From Kalaharituber pfeilii (taxonomy: Eukaryota; Ascomycota; Pezizomycetes; Pezizales; Pezizaceae): 64,000 nt of DNA. Positions 11,369-24,687 of the stretch are shown piece after piece. Under the pieces are notes generated by a model. It was given only the letters and a program-made list of their open reading frames with translations. It was not told the origin of the DNA and did no database searches. The translations under genes and the position numbers were made by a program. Each line of letters opens with the position of its first letter. Position 1 is the stretch's first letter. The DNA lies in contig WHUZ01000123.1 of the NCBI GenBank assembly GCA_015179045.1, positions 62,001-126,000 on the forward strand, read 5' to 3'.

Positions 11369-14300
11369 TTTGTTTTGGGGGTCTTTTTTGTGGGGGGAAA
11401 GTGTGCATCCGGACCGATAGTACGCCCTATACTCCGATGCCTATCCTCCCCCTCCTCCGGGGCCTCGGATGGTTTTGATGAATCGTGGTTCGAGCTAGCG
11501 ATTCGATACCTCGAGCAGGTGCTATCATCGAATCAACTGTTAGGCTACTGATCGAAGGCCTTGGGAGTACTGCGTTTGGAATCTAGAAGTATGTATCGAA
11601 GAATGTGCTCTACCTTCATTTATTTACTTGCTACTACAGTACAATTGCACCATATCAGTCAAATTCCATTTCATCCAGTGTTTTGGAGAGGGCCCAGGCA
11701 CCACGTACACATACCCTCAGAAACCACATCGGGAATTCCAATCGCACGCGACTCAAGCATTGCTCTTTTTTTGATTCAGTCTTTTTTCAAAATACCCGTA
11801 CTTATAGCAAGCAGGACCTATCCAGATTGACTTGCACTCTCAAATCTCCTAACTGTAGTGTATAGCTACGTAGCATTGGAAGTTGTGTCGTCGGTTAGTA
11901 ATAGTAATCACCTGTCATCCTATTCGGGAGCCAGATAATCTCCTAAACTCGGGTAAACCAGTGTTTCCCATTCCCTATCCCATGGCAATCAGCAGCACAG
12001 CAAGGATGAAGCAGGAGCAGAGGCGTTCAATGCCTCTGCACACAAGGGCCCTGGGTGAACTCCGCTCCGTAGAGTTCAGTACCATACCTATGCGCTGTAC
12101 AGTCTGAAATGCTTGAAGCAAGGTAGTGCAGCTGCAAAGTAACTTTAGGGTTATCCACAAATGCGTACGCATATGTGGGAAGTAGTCAAACATATTCTTC
12201 CTCGTGCCACCAGATAAACCTCGTATATTGTTTGTTAGCTCGTACATAAACGAAATGCGAAACGAAACAGCCGAAACGAGGTGCAGATATGCGTCATGCA
12301 GAAGGAAAACTCTGATATGTACCTCCTAAGTAGACTAGCCAAGCAAACAAAAAACAAACAGGTGGTGGATGGACTAAGCAACAGCGTCCGCTACACGAAA
12401 CGACCTTGTGCGAGCAACAGAAGTCAGAAAAGGCGGGTTAATCTTGGTACCTGGCTATGGACACTTCACATCCTCTCCTGTATATGAAAGGCCGAATTAT
12501 TATTTTGAATTGAAAAATGCATCTCTGACCAAGGTTGGCCCGGGGTTGTAGAGCAGAGCGTGCACGTGGTCCGGAGGAACGGTTTTCAAGGAAGGGTAAT
12601 CTATAAGTGGCCGGTGAAGGAAGGAAGCAGGAAGGGAAAGGGAAGGGATCATCCATGCTGCGGATTATTTAGGTGAACACCATCCATGGCCATACAGAGG
12701 TTCATGCTGCAGTAGGCTTTTTACACCCAAATCAGATTGCAGAATGATCAGATGCTCCTGTTCCTGCAGCAGCATACGGGACGGATAAGGCATTCAAATT
12801 TAATTGAGGTACGTTCCTGCTTAAACGCACGATCACCCTGGACTGCATGCATATCAAGTCTGCATCCTAGAGGCAGGACACCAGGTTTTGATTGGAGGTT
12901 TTGGATTATCCTTTAAGTTTTTGATTTCGTGCGCCCGAATTCACGTGAGCTGCAAAGATGGCCTACAAACCCTCTAACCAATTAGCTCCATCATCCCCTG
13001 AACCACTCAAACAAAGTCACGCAATTGAGATTCGGCCCATTCAACTGGTTCGTTTGGAGCCATGACTGTATTAATATCAGTCTCTACCTCTTCTGGCCCA
13101 TAGCATACTTATCGCCGTCACTTTTGCGGTTTTTGTCAAGTACTCGAGTACATGCTTGCCAAAACCTGGTCTCGTAATCCAGAGACTGGACCAAATCCGT
13201 AACCACATGCTGACCAGACTCGACCTGCTTAAGCAAAAGGCGTTTAGTCTGGTTACATTCGTTTGGTCTGGTTACATTCGTTAGTGGCGCCATACTGGCT
13301 AGGCAAATCTGGCATGTAACCCAGACATGAAGTTTCGGCTCAGGAAGTTAGGTTGGTTCCCAGAATGTATGTAAGCGATCATGTTATACCCTTTAGGCAC
13401 GAGGCTATCTTTAGGATGACGGTTTTGTGAGGGATGAATTCCTCATTTCAGCTTTTTGGGAATGGCACCCGCCAAACGAACCCCACGATTGCCCTCGCTA
13501 CGACTTTGTCCTGTTTCTCCAGCTCTTATAAGTCGCACAGAACTGTCTCTCGCCAGCACTTACGCAGTTGGATATCACTGGCTTTATTTCGTTCTACGAT
13601 TTGACCTCCTTTCTAGAATAGAGATGGTGGACCGTCCACATCTCAAGTTCTTTTGCAAATCAATATGTATTCGAATGGAGAAGAATAGCCCTGCAATGTG
13701 CTGCCCGCCGTCAAATTCCACCTGCGTTATGTCAGAAATTCTTTCATCGCTATCTTCCGCATATTCTAAAGATGGGTAAGGTCGTCAGGTTAATTACCAT
13801 GTGCATATGTGACTGTGCCTCTTGGGATCTGCGGTATCAGATGAGTTGATGTGACAAATCTGAAGAAAAGCCCGTCAATCAATCAACTGCCCTGGGCGTA
13901 CTAAAAAAAGCAGCAGCGGTGGCGACAAGTTGTGTCAGGACTTAGGAGCCGTTCCCCGGTTCGAGGCTGGCCGCTCCCAACCGCTATCCACTAGCGCATG
14001 GGAACGGTACTAGCTGAGGTAGCCGATGCGTGCGCAGCATGACCCTAGCAGTGGATGACTTCGCAAACTCACGCTTTCCGGTGTGGGGGCTTCTGGAGCA
14101 GTCATAAAGTTCCAGATCGAAGGGGGCACTTTTACAAATTCACCTTCTGTGAAAATTCTCAACTCCTCCAGCGTCGTCATCAGCCTGTCTTGAGGCCCAA
14201 GCCTCGATGCAGACTCACATCCTCGCGCAGCCTCTGTTCGTCCATACTTCTCAACCACCCAGCGACGCGCAAGGATGCCCTTGGCCAGGCTTCTCCATTT

Positions 14301-17300
14301 GGCTCATGCTATTGGATCCACTCCGGTGGGGGAAAGGGTGCCTGCAAGGATAACTGACAGCCCCCGAACTACGGGCACGGCCAATGATCACTTGACCCCC
14401 CGGCTCTGCATCGTCATTGGGACTTCCTCCTTCGCCGCCGCAGCTGTGCTTGAACATACGAGCTGGAAGATTTTGCACGCAGAAGCTTGCTTAAAGCAAG
14501 TGGGCTGAGAAGCATTTCTAGGCTGCAAGTGGAGGAGGGTTGCCCCCGGGGCTTACCGTAGCTTTTCTCTTTTTCTCTTTTTATGAATGCTGTGGCTGTC
14601 TCTCTAGGCAGAAGTGTGATGTGACCTCGCAGCGGGATAGAAGGAACGCGGGCGGTGGTGAACTTGGCACAAGTTGAGAACACGACGAACAAGTACCGCA
14701 CGTTTTATTGCACTGGAGGACCAAAGCCGGTCCTCTGCTTCCAACATAGCCTTTGAAGGGCAAGGTTCGGTTTAGGGAGGGAGGGGTTAGCCGTCGAGGG
14801 GAGGATAAAGCCCGCTGCCGGCTCATCCATCAGCCAGCCCCTGCAACACGACATCCATGTAAAACATACTAGACATGGTTCCTGCGTCTCCCCCCAATCG
14901 GTGCTCCTCATTGCTTAGCACTGTACGCCGCGAGTCATTGCATAACGGGCTAGTTGCATATGGCAAAAACGCTGATCCTGTCTTGGTCGATAGAACGAGG
15001 AAACATTGGCCTTTGTTGCCAATCAGCAGAGATATTGAGTCTCCAGAAATCTTCTACGATATTGAAGATTGCACCTTTGAGCCCCCTGAAGTAGGGATAG
15101 TGACAGTTCGGTTGCTGGAACACAAACAGAGATCAACGATCGATTAATGCTGAGTTTTTCGTGCGCAGGCACTCATTAGACTACTCTCCCATGGACCACT
15201 ACGTTGTTCACATCCGTCCTTAAAAAAGTGCCTTGGGGAACAAACCTTGAATAAGGTACCAGACAAAGAGGGCTACAAGTCTTATGAGTATTTATATCGT
15301 AATAAAATTTGTTGCTGAAGTGCACTCATCGATATACGTGAGCACAGACTGGCAGACAAATGAAACCCCCCAAGCTGTTAACATAGAAATGGGACGGATA
15401 CATCGCCTGGCTGAGCTAGAAGACCTGAAATACCTCTGTGCCTCTCATCTGCACAGTGCTTGAGCTTCAATTCGATAACATTGTAATACCTCGTGGGATG
15501 AGATTCAAATTTACGCCAGCCTCACAGCCTCAGACTGAACATGCCTTAATGTGAAACTGCATTGGGTGTGATACTCGAGGCCAGCAATCGGCAATGATGT
15601 GGTATTTGAAATTTACTTACTGAAATCTGGGTTGACGAGACTATGTCAAGTCAACCTGACTGTTCGGGCTAAGCAAGCTTGTTTGTATTTTTTTTTTTTA
15701 TTGATGCAAGATGAAGAAAGTGAATCATGATACCCTATCGAGTTTGAATCATGCCTTGGAGAAAATCTGCTGCTTTGTCCGATAATACCGAAATCCTCCT
15801 TCAGAACCGATGACTTGCGTGAAGCATTTAGCAGTGTTGCTTTTGTGCGCCCTATAGCCAATTTCGGCCCGGCTTTTCAACTCGCATTATTCATCTGTCT
15901 TCCCTTTAATGTATGTCAACTTGATCTATGCTATGAGCAGAAATCTTTACTAAGGCCAAACTACTTTTCGATGTATCTCCGCTGCTCTCTGGACCCGCGT
16001 GTTATAATGGGCTCCTGCAGGACTCGGTCTTAGGTGTTTTTGCTGGCATAGATCGAACAACTTACATAAGGCCCGAGAACACAGGCGGTAATAATGTGCA
16101 CCCCTTGGGATGAATGGATCTGAGGTGCCTGGAGATCCTGCTCCCATCACGGCTCACCCGCGCGAAACTAAGCGGGCACCCAGCAGTTTCACTAAAGGCG
16201 GTCGGATGAAGTCAAAGCTAAATCCGTGGGTTATCTGAGTGTGTCTTGCACCCTGGCGCACCTTGCGCAGTCGCGGATTTTGCACTGGAGCAACGTTGAC
16301 AGGCATGGCTGGGGAGCATAGCATGCTGGGAAGTTCGCCTCCGCAGCCCACGAGGCAGATGCCCATCGACACGATTATGGCTACCTCTTTCTTCACAGCC
16401 AACCCTGCCTCGCCTGGGGCGCAGGGGTGCGTATGTGGGCGTTTATGCATGCAGCGAAGACATTTGCTGCCCTCTTCCTCCCGGGCCACAGGCTTTGCGG
16501 GCAAGGCACTTTGCTCACAGACACGCACGAAGCAAGGCGCGACTTGTGCTGCTGCTGTGCTGTGCTGCGCTGGGCCAGGCCAGGCCGCGGCGCTCAACAA
16601 TCAGCGCCGCGATCTCAGCTGCGTGAGCCCGCCCATCCTGCCCGGCTCGAGTCGTGCGTGTGGTGCGATGGCGGCGGCCGGGCATGGGCCATGGGCTCAT
16701 GGGTGTCCAGCATCCATGTTGCGCAGCACCCACACTCGTCCTCTCACGCCGCCCACGCTAAACTCCCCTTTCCCACACTCACCCTTTTCCCTCCCTTCCC
16801 TCCCACTTCAGCGCGGCTTCTGTCCTTACTCCTCCCACCGCCGCCTCTGTCGCTGGATCCTTTTATCACACTCTCTACCCCCCCCCGCCCCCCCCGTCCA
16901 CCGCTTTCCCTCTTCCCACCTCAACGCTTCCTCGCAAGCCTCTTCAGGAACAGCCTCACTCCTTCGGTTGTCCATACGCTCATTTGGCATCGAGAAAGCA
17001 TCATTACGTTCCGGAGCATCGCCTCCCAGTCATTCCTTGAGATTTTTTTAATCAATTCTAGAACCCCCCCCACCCCCCCCCTCAAGCCATTTTTTTGCGG
17101 ACCTTGGTGAACCATCGCCACGCTCTTCCAGAAACTCGCAGAACACTAGCTATCCAGCCTGTGATTACATCCAGCTAATCTACAGCTTACACTCCCTGTA
17201 TCGGTGTCCTCTTCTGTTCTACCTATTTAGTCTTCATTCATTGCAATACCCTTCTCAGACAAATTTACGCAGAATCTGCTCGACGAGGACCGGCCGGACT

Positions 17301-17558
17301 GTTCCTAGAAATATATTAGAGATTTACGACGGTACCAAGTCGAAATAGATTAGCGCATACATAGTCAGTTCAGGTAACTGTCTGAAAAACATCAAAAGTC
17401 AGGATTGTGGCATTAGACGCATCAGAGCATATATACATTGATTGTAAGTCTTACCTTTAGAATGCAGATAGAGTCATTATAATGTCGTTATAAGTAACAC
17501 ATTCGTAGAAGCCGTTGGTTCTTTTTCTTCTTTCGGTTTTACATACAGCATTTATCGA
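11369..17558. other. Long gene-poor stretch and leader/promoter of the homeobox gene
   Basis: No family could be recognised on either strand over about 6 kb. 13247-13283 holds a tandem duplication of gtctggttacattcgtt. 16740-17100 is strongly C/T-rich with C-runs and is typical of a fungal promoter and leader. The longer ORFs at 16239-17110 overlap one another and follow this low-complexity composition, so they are not called. A non-coding RNA would not be visible to me. Confidence 0.5.
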
Positions 17559-19375
17559 ATGGAATCAATATCCAGTCAAACAAGCAGTGTGCTGAACTTC
17601 CTTGACGATCACAAAATGTCCTCAGCTTCCATATCTCCATCTCCACCACATCAAACTCCGAATGCTTCACGGCGTCCGCCGCGAAAAAGCACTCTCACCC
17701 AACAGCAAAAGAATCAAAAGCGACAACGGGCTACCCAAGATCAGTTGGTTACATTGGAGGCGGAATTCAACAAAAATCCTACACCCACAGCTGTTGTTCG
17801 AGAGAGGATAGCGCAGCAAATTAACATGACAGAGCGATCGGTGCAGATATGGTTTCAAAATCGGTTTGTGCCAGCCCCGTGTTCTATTGACCAGAAATAG
17901 TATCTAACTCGCCATTGTAGCCGTGCGAAAATCAAGTTGTTGGCGAAAAAGAGTCTCGAAACCGGCGAAGACTTCGAAGGTATCCCAGAGTCGATGCGCC
18001 AGTACCTGGCAATAACAGAAGCCGGGAAAGGTCTTCACCTTGACCGCGGTTTAGGATATGGACAGCTTTTACATCCAGAGCCTGCCTCATCCGGAAAAAT
18101 TGGTATACTTATACCCCTAAACTTATATGACATGTCTGGCAAGATTTTGCTAATTTAGCTATCGCAGTAATACAACATTTCCACTGTCGGTCACTCAGTA
18201 TTGGTTCATGGCGCCGGCATGGTCAGAATGCAATGGATCTTGTCATCTTCTACTCGCCAGACAAAGCCTTTATGACTTACTATATCAATAACGACTCAGC
18301 TGGCTACAAGATTGAATATCCATTCTCCTCCATCCAAAGTATAGAGCTGGAAACCCTAGACTCTCCAACATCTGCCAACGGAGTCAACAAGCAGGGCCAC
18401 CTTGTGATCGCGCTTAATCGGCCTCCAAACTTCTACATGGATTCTTCTGGGCAAGGAGGATTTTATCAATGCATGGACTTCACAGAGAAGCAGCAAGCCT
18501 CGGAGGTGCTTGTCCACTATCTGGGCGGCCACGCAAAAACTCTTGCGAATCAGCTTGCAAAGCTTACAGCCTTAGATGTGTTTGCAAATAGACATGCGCA
18601 GATCCAACAGCAGCCAATTCAACCACAGAACATCACACCTCCTCTGAACTTCTACGACCACCCTACATTTGCAATTTCCGCGCCAGTGTCTCCACAAATT
18701 GCTCGCCCTGCATCATCTAATGATGCAACTCCGCAAATCAACTTTCCGCCGGAACACAACAATAATAATGGGCCTATGGGTTATCACAAGCACAAACGTC
18801 AACGAAGTAGATCCGTGCCCCTTGCCGTTGATTTTGCTGCTTTACAACAGTCGATGCCTTCTTTCTCGTTCCAGGAGACACAGGACCAACTATTTGCCCC
18901 CGTACCGCAACATCTAGGGAACAACCTCCGTATCGATACATCACATGCAGAGTTTTTGGATTACAGACCTACGTATCCTTTGTCAGCTGCTACAACTACA
19001 TCCCCATCCGATTATGCCAGTCCCTCGATACTGAATTCGAACATGCAGAGCGACATAAACGGCGGTTTTGGTTCACCCTACAGTATGCCATGGCTTTCAC
19101 CACTCGCCGACTCCCAGTCGATAATGGGAACATCAGTATCTCCATTGTCAATGCATGGTGATCCACACATAGCTAGCCCATCTCCTCCACTCGCCAATGT
19201 CAGAGGCTCATCGGCGGAGCTTCTACAGATGCAAGATCCATCTATGCTGCAAGATGATGGTTTGGTTTTGAGCGAACTATATGCCAAGCAATCACTGGCG
19301 ATGGGAGTTGGTTCTCCAGGATTGGAGGATTGTGAAGATGTGGATTTCATGCAATACCCCCTTGCTAACATGTAG
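17559..19375 (+). CDS. Homeobox transcription factor (Phx1/Pho2-like class)
   Basis: DNA-binding regulator, predicted nuclear. Exons 17559-17863, 17921-18102 and 18168-19375 join in frame to 564 residues. The homeodomain lies at about residues 50-109; its recognition helix ends WFQNRRAKIK, with the arginine codon split by the first intron. After it comes a fungal-specific block (from about [13 protein letters not shown] through [15 protein letters not shown]) typical of the ascomycete homeodomain proteins related to S. pombe Phx1 and yeast Pho2/Grf10. The C-terminal half is low in order and rich in Ser, Pro and Gln, as in activation regions, and ends with an acidic tail. The upstream C/T-rich kilobase is probably a long leader. 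Homologs act in phosphate or thiamine metabolism, stationary-phase survival or conidiation; which applies here cannot be read from sequence. Confidence 0.85.
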
Positions 19376-20576
19376 GATACGAATCTTTATTTCCTACTTT
19401 TATGACTCTTTCACCGACTGGATCGACAATGCGTATCAATCTAATCCTGCATGTGGCTGGCCCGTCTTCTGTAAACCTGTTCCATTGTGTTTTTTAATGC
19501 TTCTGCGTTTCAGTATCTCATTTCTCCTTTTTGTGGGGGGCGCGTTTCTACGAAGTGGCTGTGGTGGCGGTGGTGATTTTTGCCTATATTCTTGTTACTT
19601 TCATATCCATTTTTTTTTTTTTTTTTCCGTTTTTGTTTTGAGTCGGCCAGTTATTTATGTAAGTTTTGTTGAACTCTGGTGACCCTAATGTTATCACAAC
19701 CCCATTTCATATACACAGACAATTTTTCATTTGTTTATCCTACATTGCATCATCGGTTTTACGTCTTCAGTCTGAAAGCAGCGGACCAACCTACAATGCG
19801 GAAAGGAAAAATATAACCGGCCTATTCCTTTAATAAGGTTGCCTTGTGTTTGAATATCGAATGATTCTTCATTTTTCTCCTTAGGGCCGGTCGGGTAAGG
19901 TTGGTTAAGGATGTATTCTTCCTGTTTTCTATTTTCTAGTTCTTTGTTTGCCTTTTTATATCTCCCGCGTTTAGTACGTTATCCTCTGATATCACTGGGC
20001 TGGTTGGTTGGGTGTTATGTATCCATCTTGTTTGATCTGTATCTCATTTGCTACACTTTTTTTTTATTTTTATTTTTATTTTTTTTTTTTGCTCATGGTA
20101 GTTAGCTGTTGACTGGGAATAATGAACAAGCGCAAAAGCTTTTTACTTGACACTTGATTACTTATCTTTGCTATATTCTCCTGCTCTAGGAATTCTGTTC
20201 ACGGTCGCGTTCTTACAATGCCTTCTCATGGCACTATGACTGATATGCATAGCCTTGATCACGTGTAAATTTAGGCATCCCTCTCGAGCATCTTACCTGG
20301 ATTTGATTATATTCATGTCCTTGTCAGGTCGAGGTTTTCCAACATCAACTGTTCAGTTCAGATGCCTCAATGAATTTGCTGATTAACGTCTCCTGCACTG
20401 CTACACAAGATGACTCGCGAGGTACTTAGCGATAGGCATATTGGCAAAGCGTTCATGTCTTGGACTGCTCAGGGAAATCTCAACAACGCGTCATCCAATG
20501 TTCTCCTACTTGGACTCGGTATCCTAGACTACGATTTACCATCCTAGCTATCTTTAGTGCCTTACGGATAACCTTA
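19376..20576. other. Intergenic between convergent genes, T-rich
   Basis: Holds the 3' UTR of the homeobox gene and the 3' end of GEP4. There are several T-runs (19611-19627, 20059-20089). No coding signal seen. Confidence 0.6.
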
Positions 20577-21828
20577 TCACTCCCGCGTAACTGGCACCGG
20601 CGCCCTCAACCCCCTCGATCTCATCCATGTCTCCAGCATCCTCTCCATCCCTCCAAACATACTCTTCTTCCCCACGTCCACTCCATCCTGGACCCATATC
20701 CCCCACGATCCCATCATATTCGCCATCATAATGTCCGTGAACAACCGGTCGCCTACAATCGCGACTTGCGCAGGTGATGTGACACCGGTGGTGGGGTCAG
20801 CAGTGAAGTGGCTCATGATGGTGGAGTGGCAACCGGGTTTTTTGGTGGCATGATGAAGAACTTTGACACCTAAGGCTTTTTCTAGAGTGGTAGCCTGTTA
20901 CGAGGAAGGTAGGTATTAGCAGAAGGGAGGTGCTTGGGGAGAGGGGGGGGGGGGGGGGGGAGGTTGTTGTTTCAGGAGGGCCGGAACTCATGAACAGAAC
21001 GTGCAAGTACGAGTTCGCGTTTTGCCCGAGCTCTGAAACATGGGAAGGACCCACTGTCATCTTATTACTCCTGGCAGCGATCTCTCATGACATAGGGACA
21101 TGAAGACGTGGGCACGGGTGAGGATGGGGTCGAGGGGGGGGCGTACTTGCCTGGACGTTTCCTGGGTCATCACGGGTGCCAGAGGAGTTACTGACGATGA
21201 GGAGTTTGTTCCCGGGATATTCTTTTTTGAGTTGTTCGAAGCGGTTCTAGAGGGTCAGGTTTCATGGAGACCCATCCCCCCGGACGCCGGCTCCTGACCG
21301 AGCGCCGGTCGGCGATGCCGGGAATTGTAACGTCAGGTTAACTGATTTTTGCACAGGTAGGAATTGGTGTTTATGCTCTGTGAAAGCAAATTTATTTTTA
21401 CAGCCCTTCTTTTTTCACCCCCATGATAGTTTTCCATATATATATGTACAGTATTTGCACAATACAAGAAGCCCAAGTCTAGTAATTAAAGGGAAGGGAG
21501 AGGGGGTCCTTTGACTCTATAGGGCGATTGCAGTCCTCGCCTTTTCGTTGGGTCGCATTTTTCTTCATACATGAACTGGAGCGGGGGCTGGGCTCACTTT
21601 ATACTGGCCATACACCTCAAGGTGATGAGGGATAGCGAAGCAATTGTCTTTGTCGAGCACTACTGCGCGAATGTCGGGCGGCTTACCGTCGGGCGAGACG
21701 TGGGCGAACGCGGAGGAGAGCGGATAGGGAATCTGGTCGAAGGAGGAGACCGTGCCGTGGGGGAGGAGCAGGGTGGGGGACTTGAGCGCGCGGAGCGCGT
21801 TGAGGGTTGCGGAGAGGTTGAAGCCCAT
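20577..21828 (-). CDS. GEP4: Phosphatidylglycerophosphatase, mitochondrial (Gep4-like)
   Basis: Predicted to dephosphorylate phosphatidylglycerol phosphate to phosphatidylglycerol in the mitochondrial matrix, a step towards cardiolipin. Exons on the minus strand: 21828-21598, 21246-21151, 20894-20577, all phase 0, giving 214 residues; yeast Gep4 is of similar size. The start is MGFNLSATLNAL. HAD-superfamily motifs in order: DKDN (nucleophile loop, in AVVLDKDNCFA), LLIVSNSSGT (motif II region), HATKKPGCHS (motif III lysine) and IVGDRLFTDIMMAN (motif IV). The second intron (21150-20895) begins GCAAGT rather than GT and contains a C18 tract on the coding strand; splicing there restores the conserved text exactly. 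The first intron is unusually long for this window (351 bp). Divergent from PTM1. Confidence 0.88.
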
Positions 21829-22357
21829 CGTGACTCGTTGGGGACGAGGGTTGAGCGGAGGCAGCGGGTTGCTGCGCTCGCCGCGGGCCCTCCGGGCGCT
21901 ATGCAGCAGACTGCGCATATGCGTATGCGGGATGCCACGCCCTGGCGGTTCTGGGGGCTACGCGCGGCCGGCGGTACTCCGTAGGCCTCCGCCCTCGCGC
22001 GCTGCGTGCTGCGTGCTGCGTGCTGCGTCAGCCGGCGGCCCGCCCGCGGCCCCGCGCTGCGGCTGCGCCCGGTCGTTGTGGGCGGCGCCTCGGGCAGCGA
22101 GGCAGCAGCGAACCCTCCCAGCTGTCCGCAGCAAAAAGCCCCCCAGTCTGCTCTGCATCCCCAATTCAAGCAGCCACAAAGCTCCCGCGTCTCGCCCTGC
22201 TCCTTGCGCTCCGCCACGCCGGGGAAAGGCCCCAACTCTTGAGAACTCTTGAGAATCGCCTCTATCCAATTCAGCAAGCACACACTCCCCACACACGCTC
22301 CCCGCACACACGACTAGACTACGCAACTTCACACGCCGAACCGTGTCGTCGTCGGCC
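21829..22357. promoter_or_regulatory. Divergent promoter region between GEP4 and PTM1
   Basis: 529 bp between two outward-facing start codons; markedly GC-rich with many overlapping long ORFs that reflect composition. Includes the repeated gctgcgt at about 22005-22027 and gaactcttga twice near 22240. No specific factor site identified. Confidence 0.55.
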
Positions 22358-24687
22358 ATGCGTCGCTCAATTTTCGCAGGGCTATTTCTGGCGTTTGGGG
22401 CTCTGCTCGCTAATGCTGCGGAGTATCTGATCGTACGTTGACGTCTAAGCTGAAGCTGCCCCCAAAGCCACCTCCCCTCCCCTCCCCTCCCCTGCTCCCC
22501 CTCTCCCCCTCTCCCCCTCTCCCCCTCTCCCCCTCTCCTCCGCACCTCTCTCTGCCCCTGTCTCTCCCGGGCTGGGGAATGGCTTACTGCTAACTCAACC
22601 AACTTACCTGCTGCTTGAAGGATAAGAGCTCCTGTACTGACATCTGGCCCCCCTGGACCCGGCTATTCTAGGATCAAGAAGACGAGACTCGGCAGCAATG
22701 CGCGGGAATGTGGAACAAGAAGGCATGGGGAGGGAGCATTGACCCATTCATCAACGTGAAGTTCAAGCCAAAGCCGGACGCAGATAATGAGATTGTGAGC
22801 CTATTGATTTTTGAATGGGAAGATGAGGTGTATTTGGGGCGGCCGACTAAGGGATTGGACGGGAAAGACCCGGAAACGGTATTTACACCCATGTTTCTCT
22901 GCTAGAGATTGCAGGTGTGGTTAAGGAGGGGTTGGTGGTGCGGGTGGAAGACCGAAGCAATGTTGGGAAATCGGAGATGTTGAATGCTGATACCTAATCT
23001 CAGATAAAATACATATGCGATGACGATGCCGTCACCCTCGAGCTCTGCAATAAAACCGATATCGGGAAATTTATTACGACACCGGAAACAAATTCGTCCT
23101 CTTCTGGAACTATCTTCACTACAGCTGTCAATCTCAAGGACCCGGGGGAACCGATGGAATATAAGATTGTAAAAACGGGTTATTATTGCGTCCAGACGTT
23201 GAAGTTCACTGCGGATAAGTACAATGCGGTCGTGGTGTTCCAGAATTCGTACGGAGAGCTACCAGGGAGCCAGATTGCCAAGCTGCCTTTTTATGGAGGA
23301 TTGACAGTGGTGTATGCTGTGGTTGGAGCGTGAGTAGTCACTTGAATCAAGTACAGCGCTGGAAGGAGAGTATGCCAGCTGACAATGGGGATGGAGCTTA
23401 GATTCTGGGCTTTCCTATATGTTCAGCATAGGGTGGATATTCGTATGTTCCTACTCATTGAACCTTTAGCTTATGGGGGGCGTAGATGTACTAATGGTTC
23501 TGCATAGTCCCGGTCCAAAACTACATTACCGCGATCATCATTTTCCTGATTGTAGAAATGCTGATAACATGGGCATTCTACGGTAAGAGCGCTGTATTTC
23601 CTCTTCCATCACGAAGGTCACTGACAATTTTGAGCTAGACTATACAAATAATCATGGCGGCAATTTGGGCTCTAAGATTCTGATGATTACTGTGGCAATT
23701 CTGAATGCCGGAAGGAACTCATTCTCTTTCTTCCTTTTGTTGATCGTCTGTATGGGCTATGGTGTTGTCAAGTAAGAATTACCAAGCATACCAAATATCA
23801 TACATAACTAAGCACCCCTCTTTCTAGGCCGACCCTCGGAAAAACAATGACCCTTGTCCGCGGTCTCGCAATTGCCCACTTCATTTTCGGCGTTATATAT
23901 AGTGTGGCCTCACTTACCCTATCCCCCGATAGTGCCGGGCCCATCGTACTACTTGTAATCTTGCCTCTGGCGGCAACACTAACGGCATTCTATGTGTGGA
24001 CTCTGAATTCGCTCAACTTGACGATGAAGGAGTTGCAGGAAAGGAAGCAAAATGTGAAGAGTTTAATGTACAAGAGACTGTGGTGGGTACTACTGTGTAG
24101 TATTATTGTAATTTTTGCCTTCTTCTTCGTAAGTACCCTGCTTCTATTTTACTACATCAAGGGATAGTCAGGTACTGATCAAGTGGAAATAGCTCAACTC
24201 TCTCACTTTCGCCGGCCACGGTTCCGCCGACTTCGCACCCACTCACTGGAAAACCCGCTGGTTTGTCCTCGACGGCTGGCTTAACCTCGTGTACCTCGTC
24301 GACCTCGCCATCATCGCATACATCTGGCGCCCAACAGCAAACAATCGGCGCTTCGCCATGTCTGACGAACTCGCGCAGGATGATGACGGATTCGAGATTG
24401 CGAGCATTGGGGGAAGCGATGAGGAAGATCCAAGGGAAAGCATGGATAGGTCGAGGCTTGGTACTGGGCTCAGGGCGACTCCGAGCGGGAGCGGGACACC
24501 GAATATTGTAATGAAGGGTGAGCAGGGGCATCAGCAGGGGGCATATTCCCAGGCGGGAGTCGGAGGATCTAGTTCAGCGGCAGGTCCCTCCGGGAGGAGA
24601 GATAGGGATAGAGATGTAGAGGGGGAAGCAATATTTGCGGTGGGGAAGGAGAGGAGAGTGATGTGGACTCTTGGAGTGAGGGAGTAA
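22358..24687 (+). CDS. PTM1: PTM1-family seven-transmembrane protein (GOST / lung 7TM receptor family)
   Basis: Predicted Golgi/endosome seven-helix membrane protein of the GOST superfamily. Exon 1 (22358-22432) encodes a signal peptide, MRRSIFAGLFLAFGALLANA. Further exons are 22672-22878, 23004-23329, from 23402, and several more to 24687, each joining in frame. The lumenal domain (about residues 25-200) carries cysteines in QQCAGMW, YICDDD, LELCNKT and YYCVQTL. Seven hydrophobic helices follow, with the family stretch DILPVQNYIT before the third. The last exon carries DGWLNLVYLVDLAIIAYIWR and then the conserved cytosolic FAMSDELAQDDDGFEI. The C-terminal tail is polar and disordered. Intron 1 is filled with a CCCCTCT/CCCCTC array (about 22480-22545). 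The family is linked to retrograde vesicle traffic; the exact role is unknown. Confidence 0.87.

Noticed and set aside
13940..14015. tRNA-like ccggttcgaggc with nearby inverted words
   Set aside because: The T-stem does not pair and no acceptor, D or anticodon stems of normal length can be drawn on either strand.
16239..17110. Two overlapping + strand ORFs of 270 and 227 codons
   Set aside because: They overlap in different frames, start in C/T-rich low-complexity DNA upstream of the homeobox gene, and contain only Pro/Ser/Leu runs with no domain.
21660..22602. Long ORFs on both strands (up to 215 codons)
   Set aside because: GC-rich promoter DNA between GEP4 and PTM1 has few stop codons; no frame shows a domain, and one overlaps the PTM1 signal-peptide exon.
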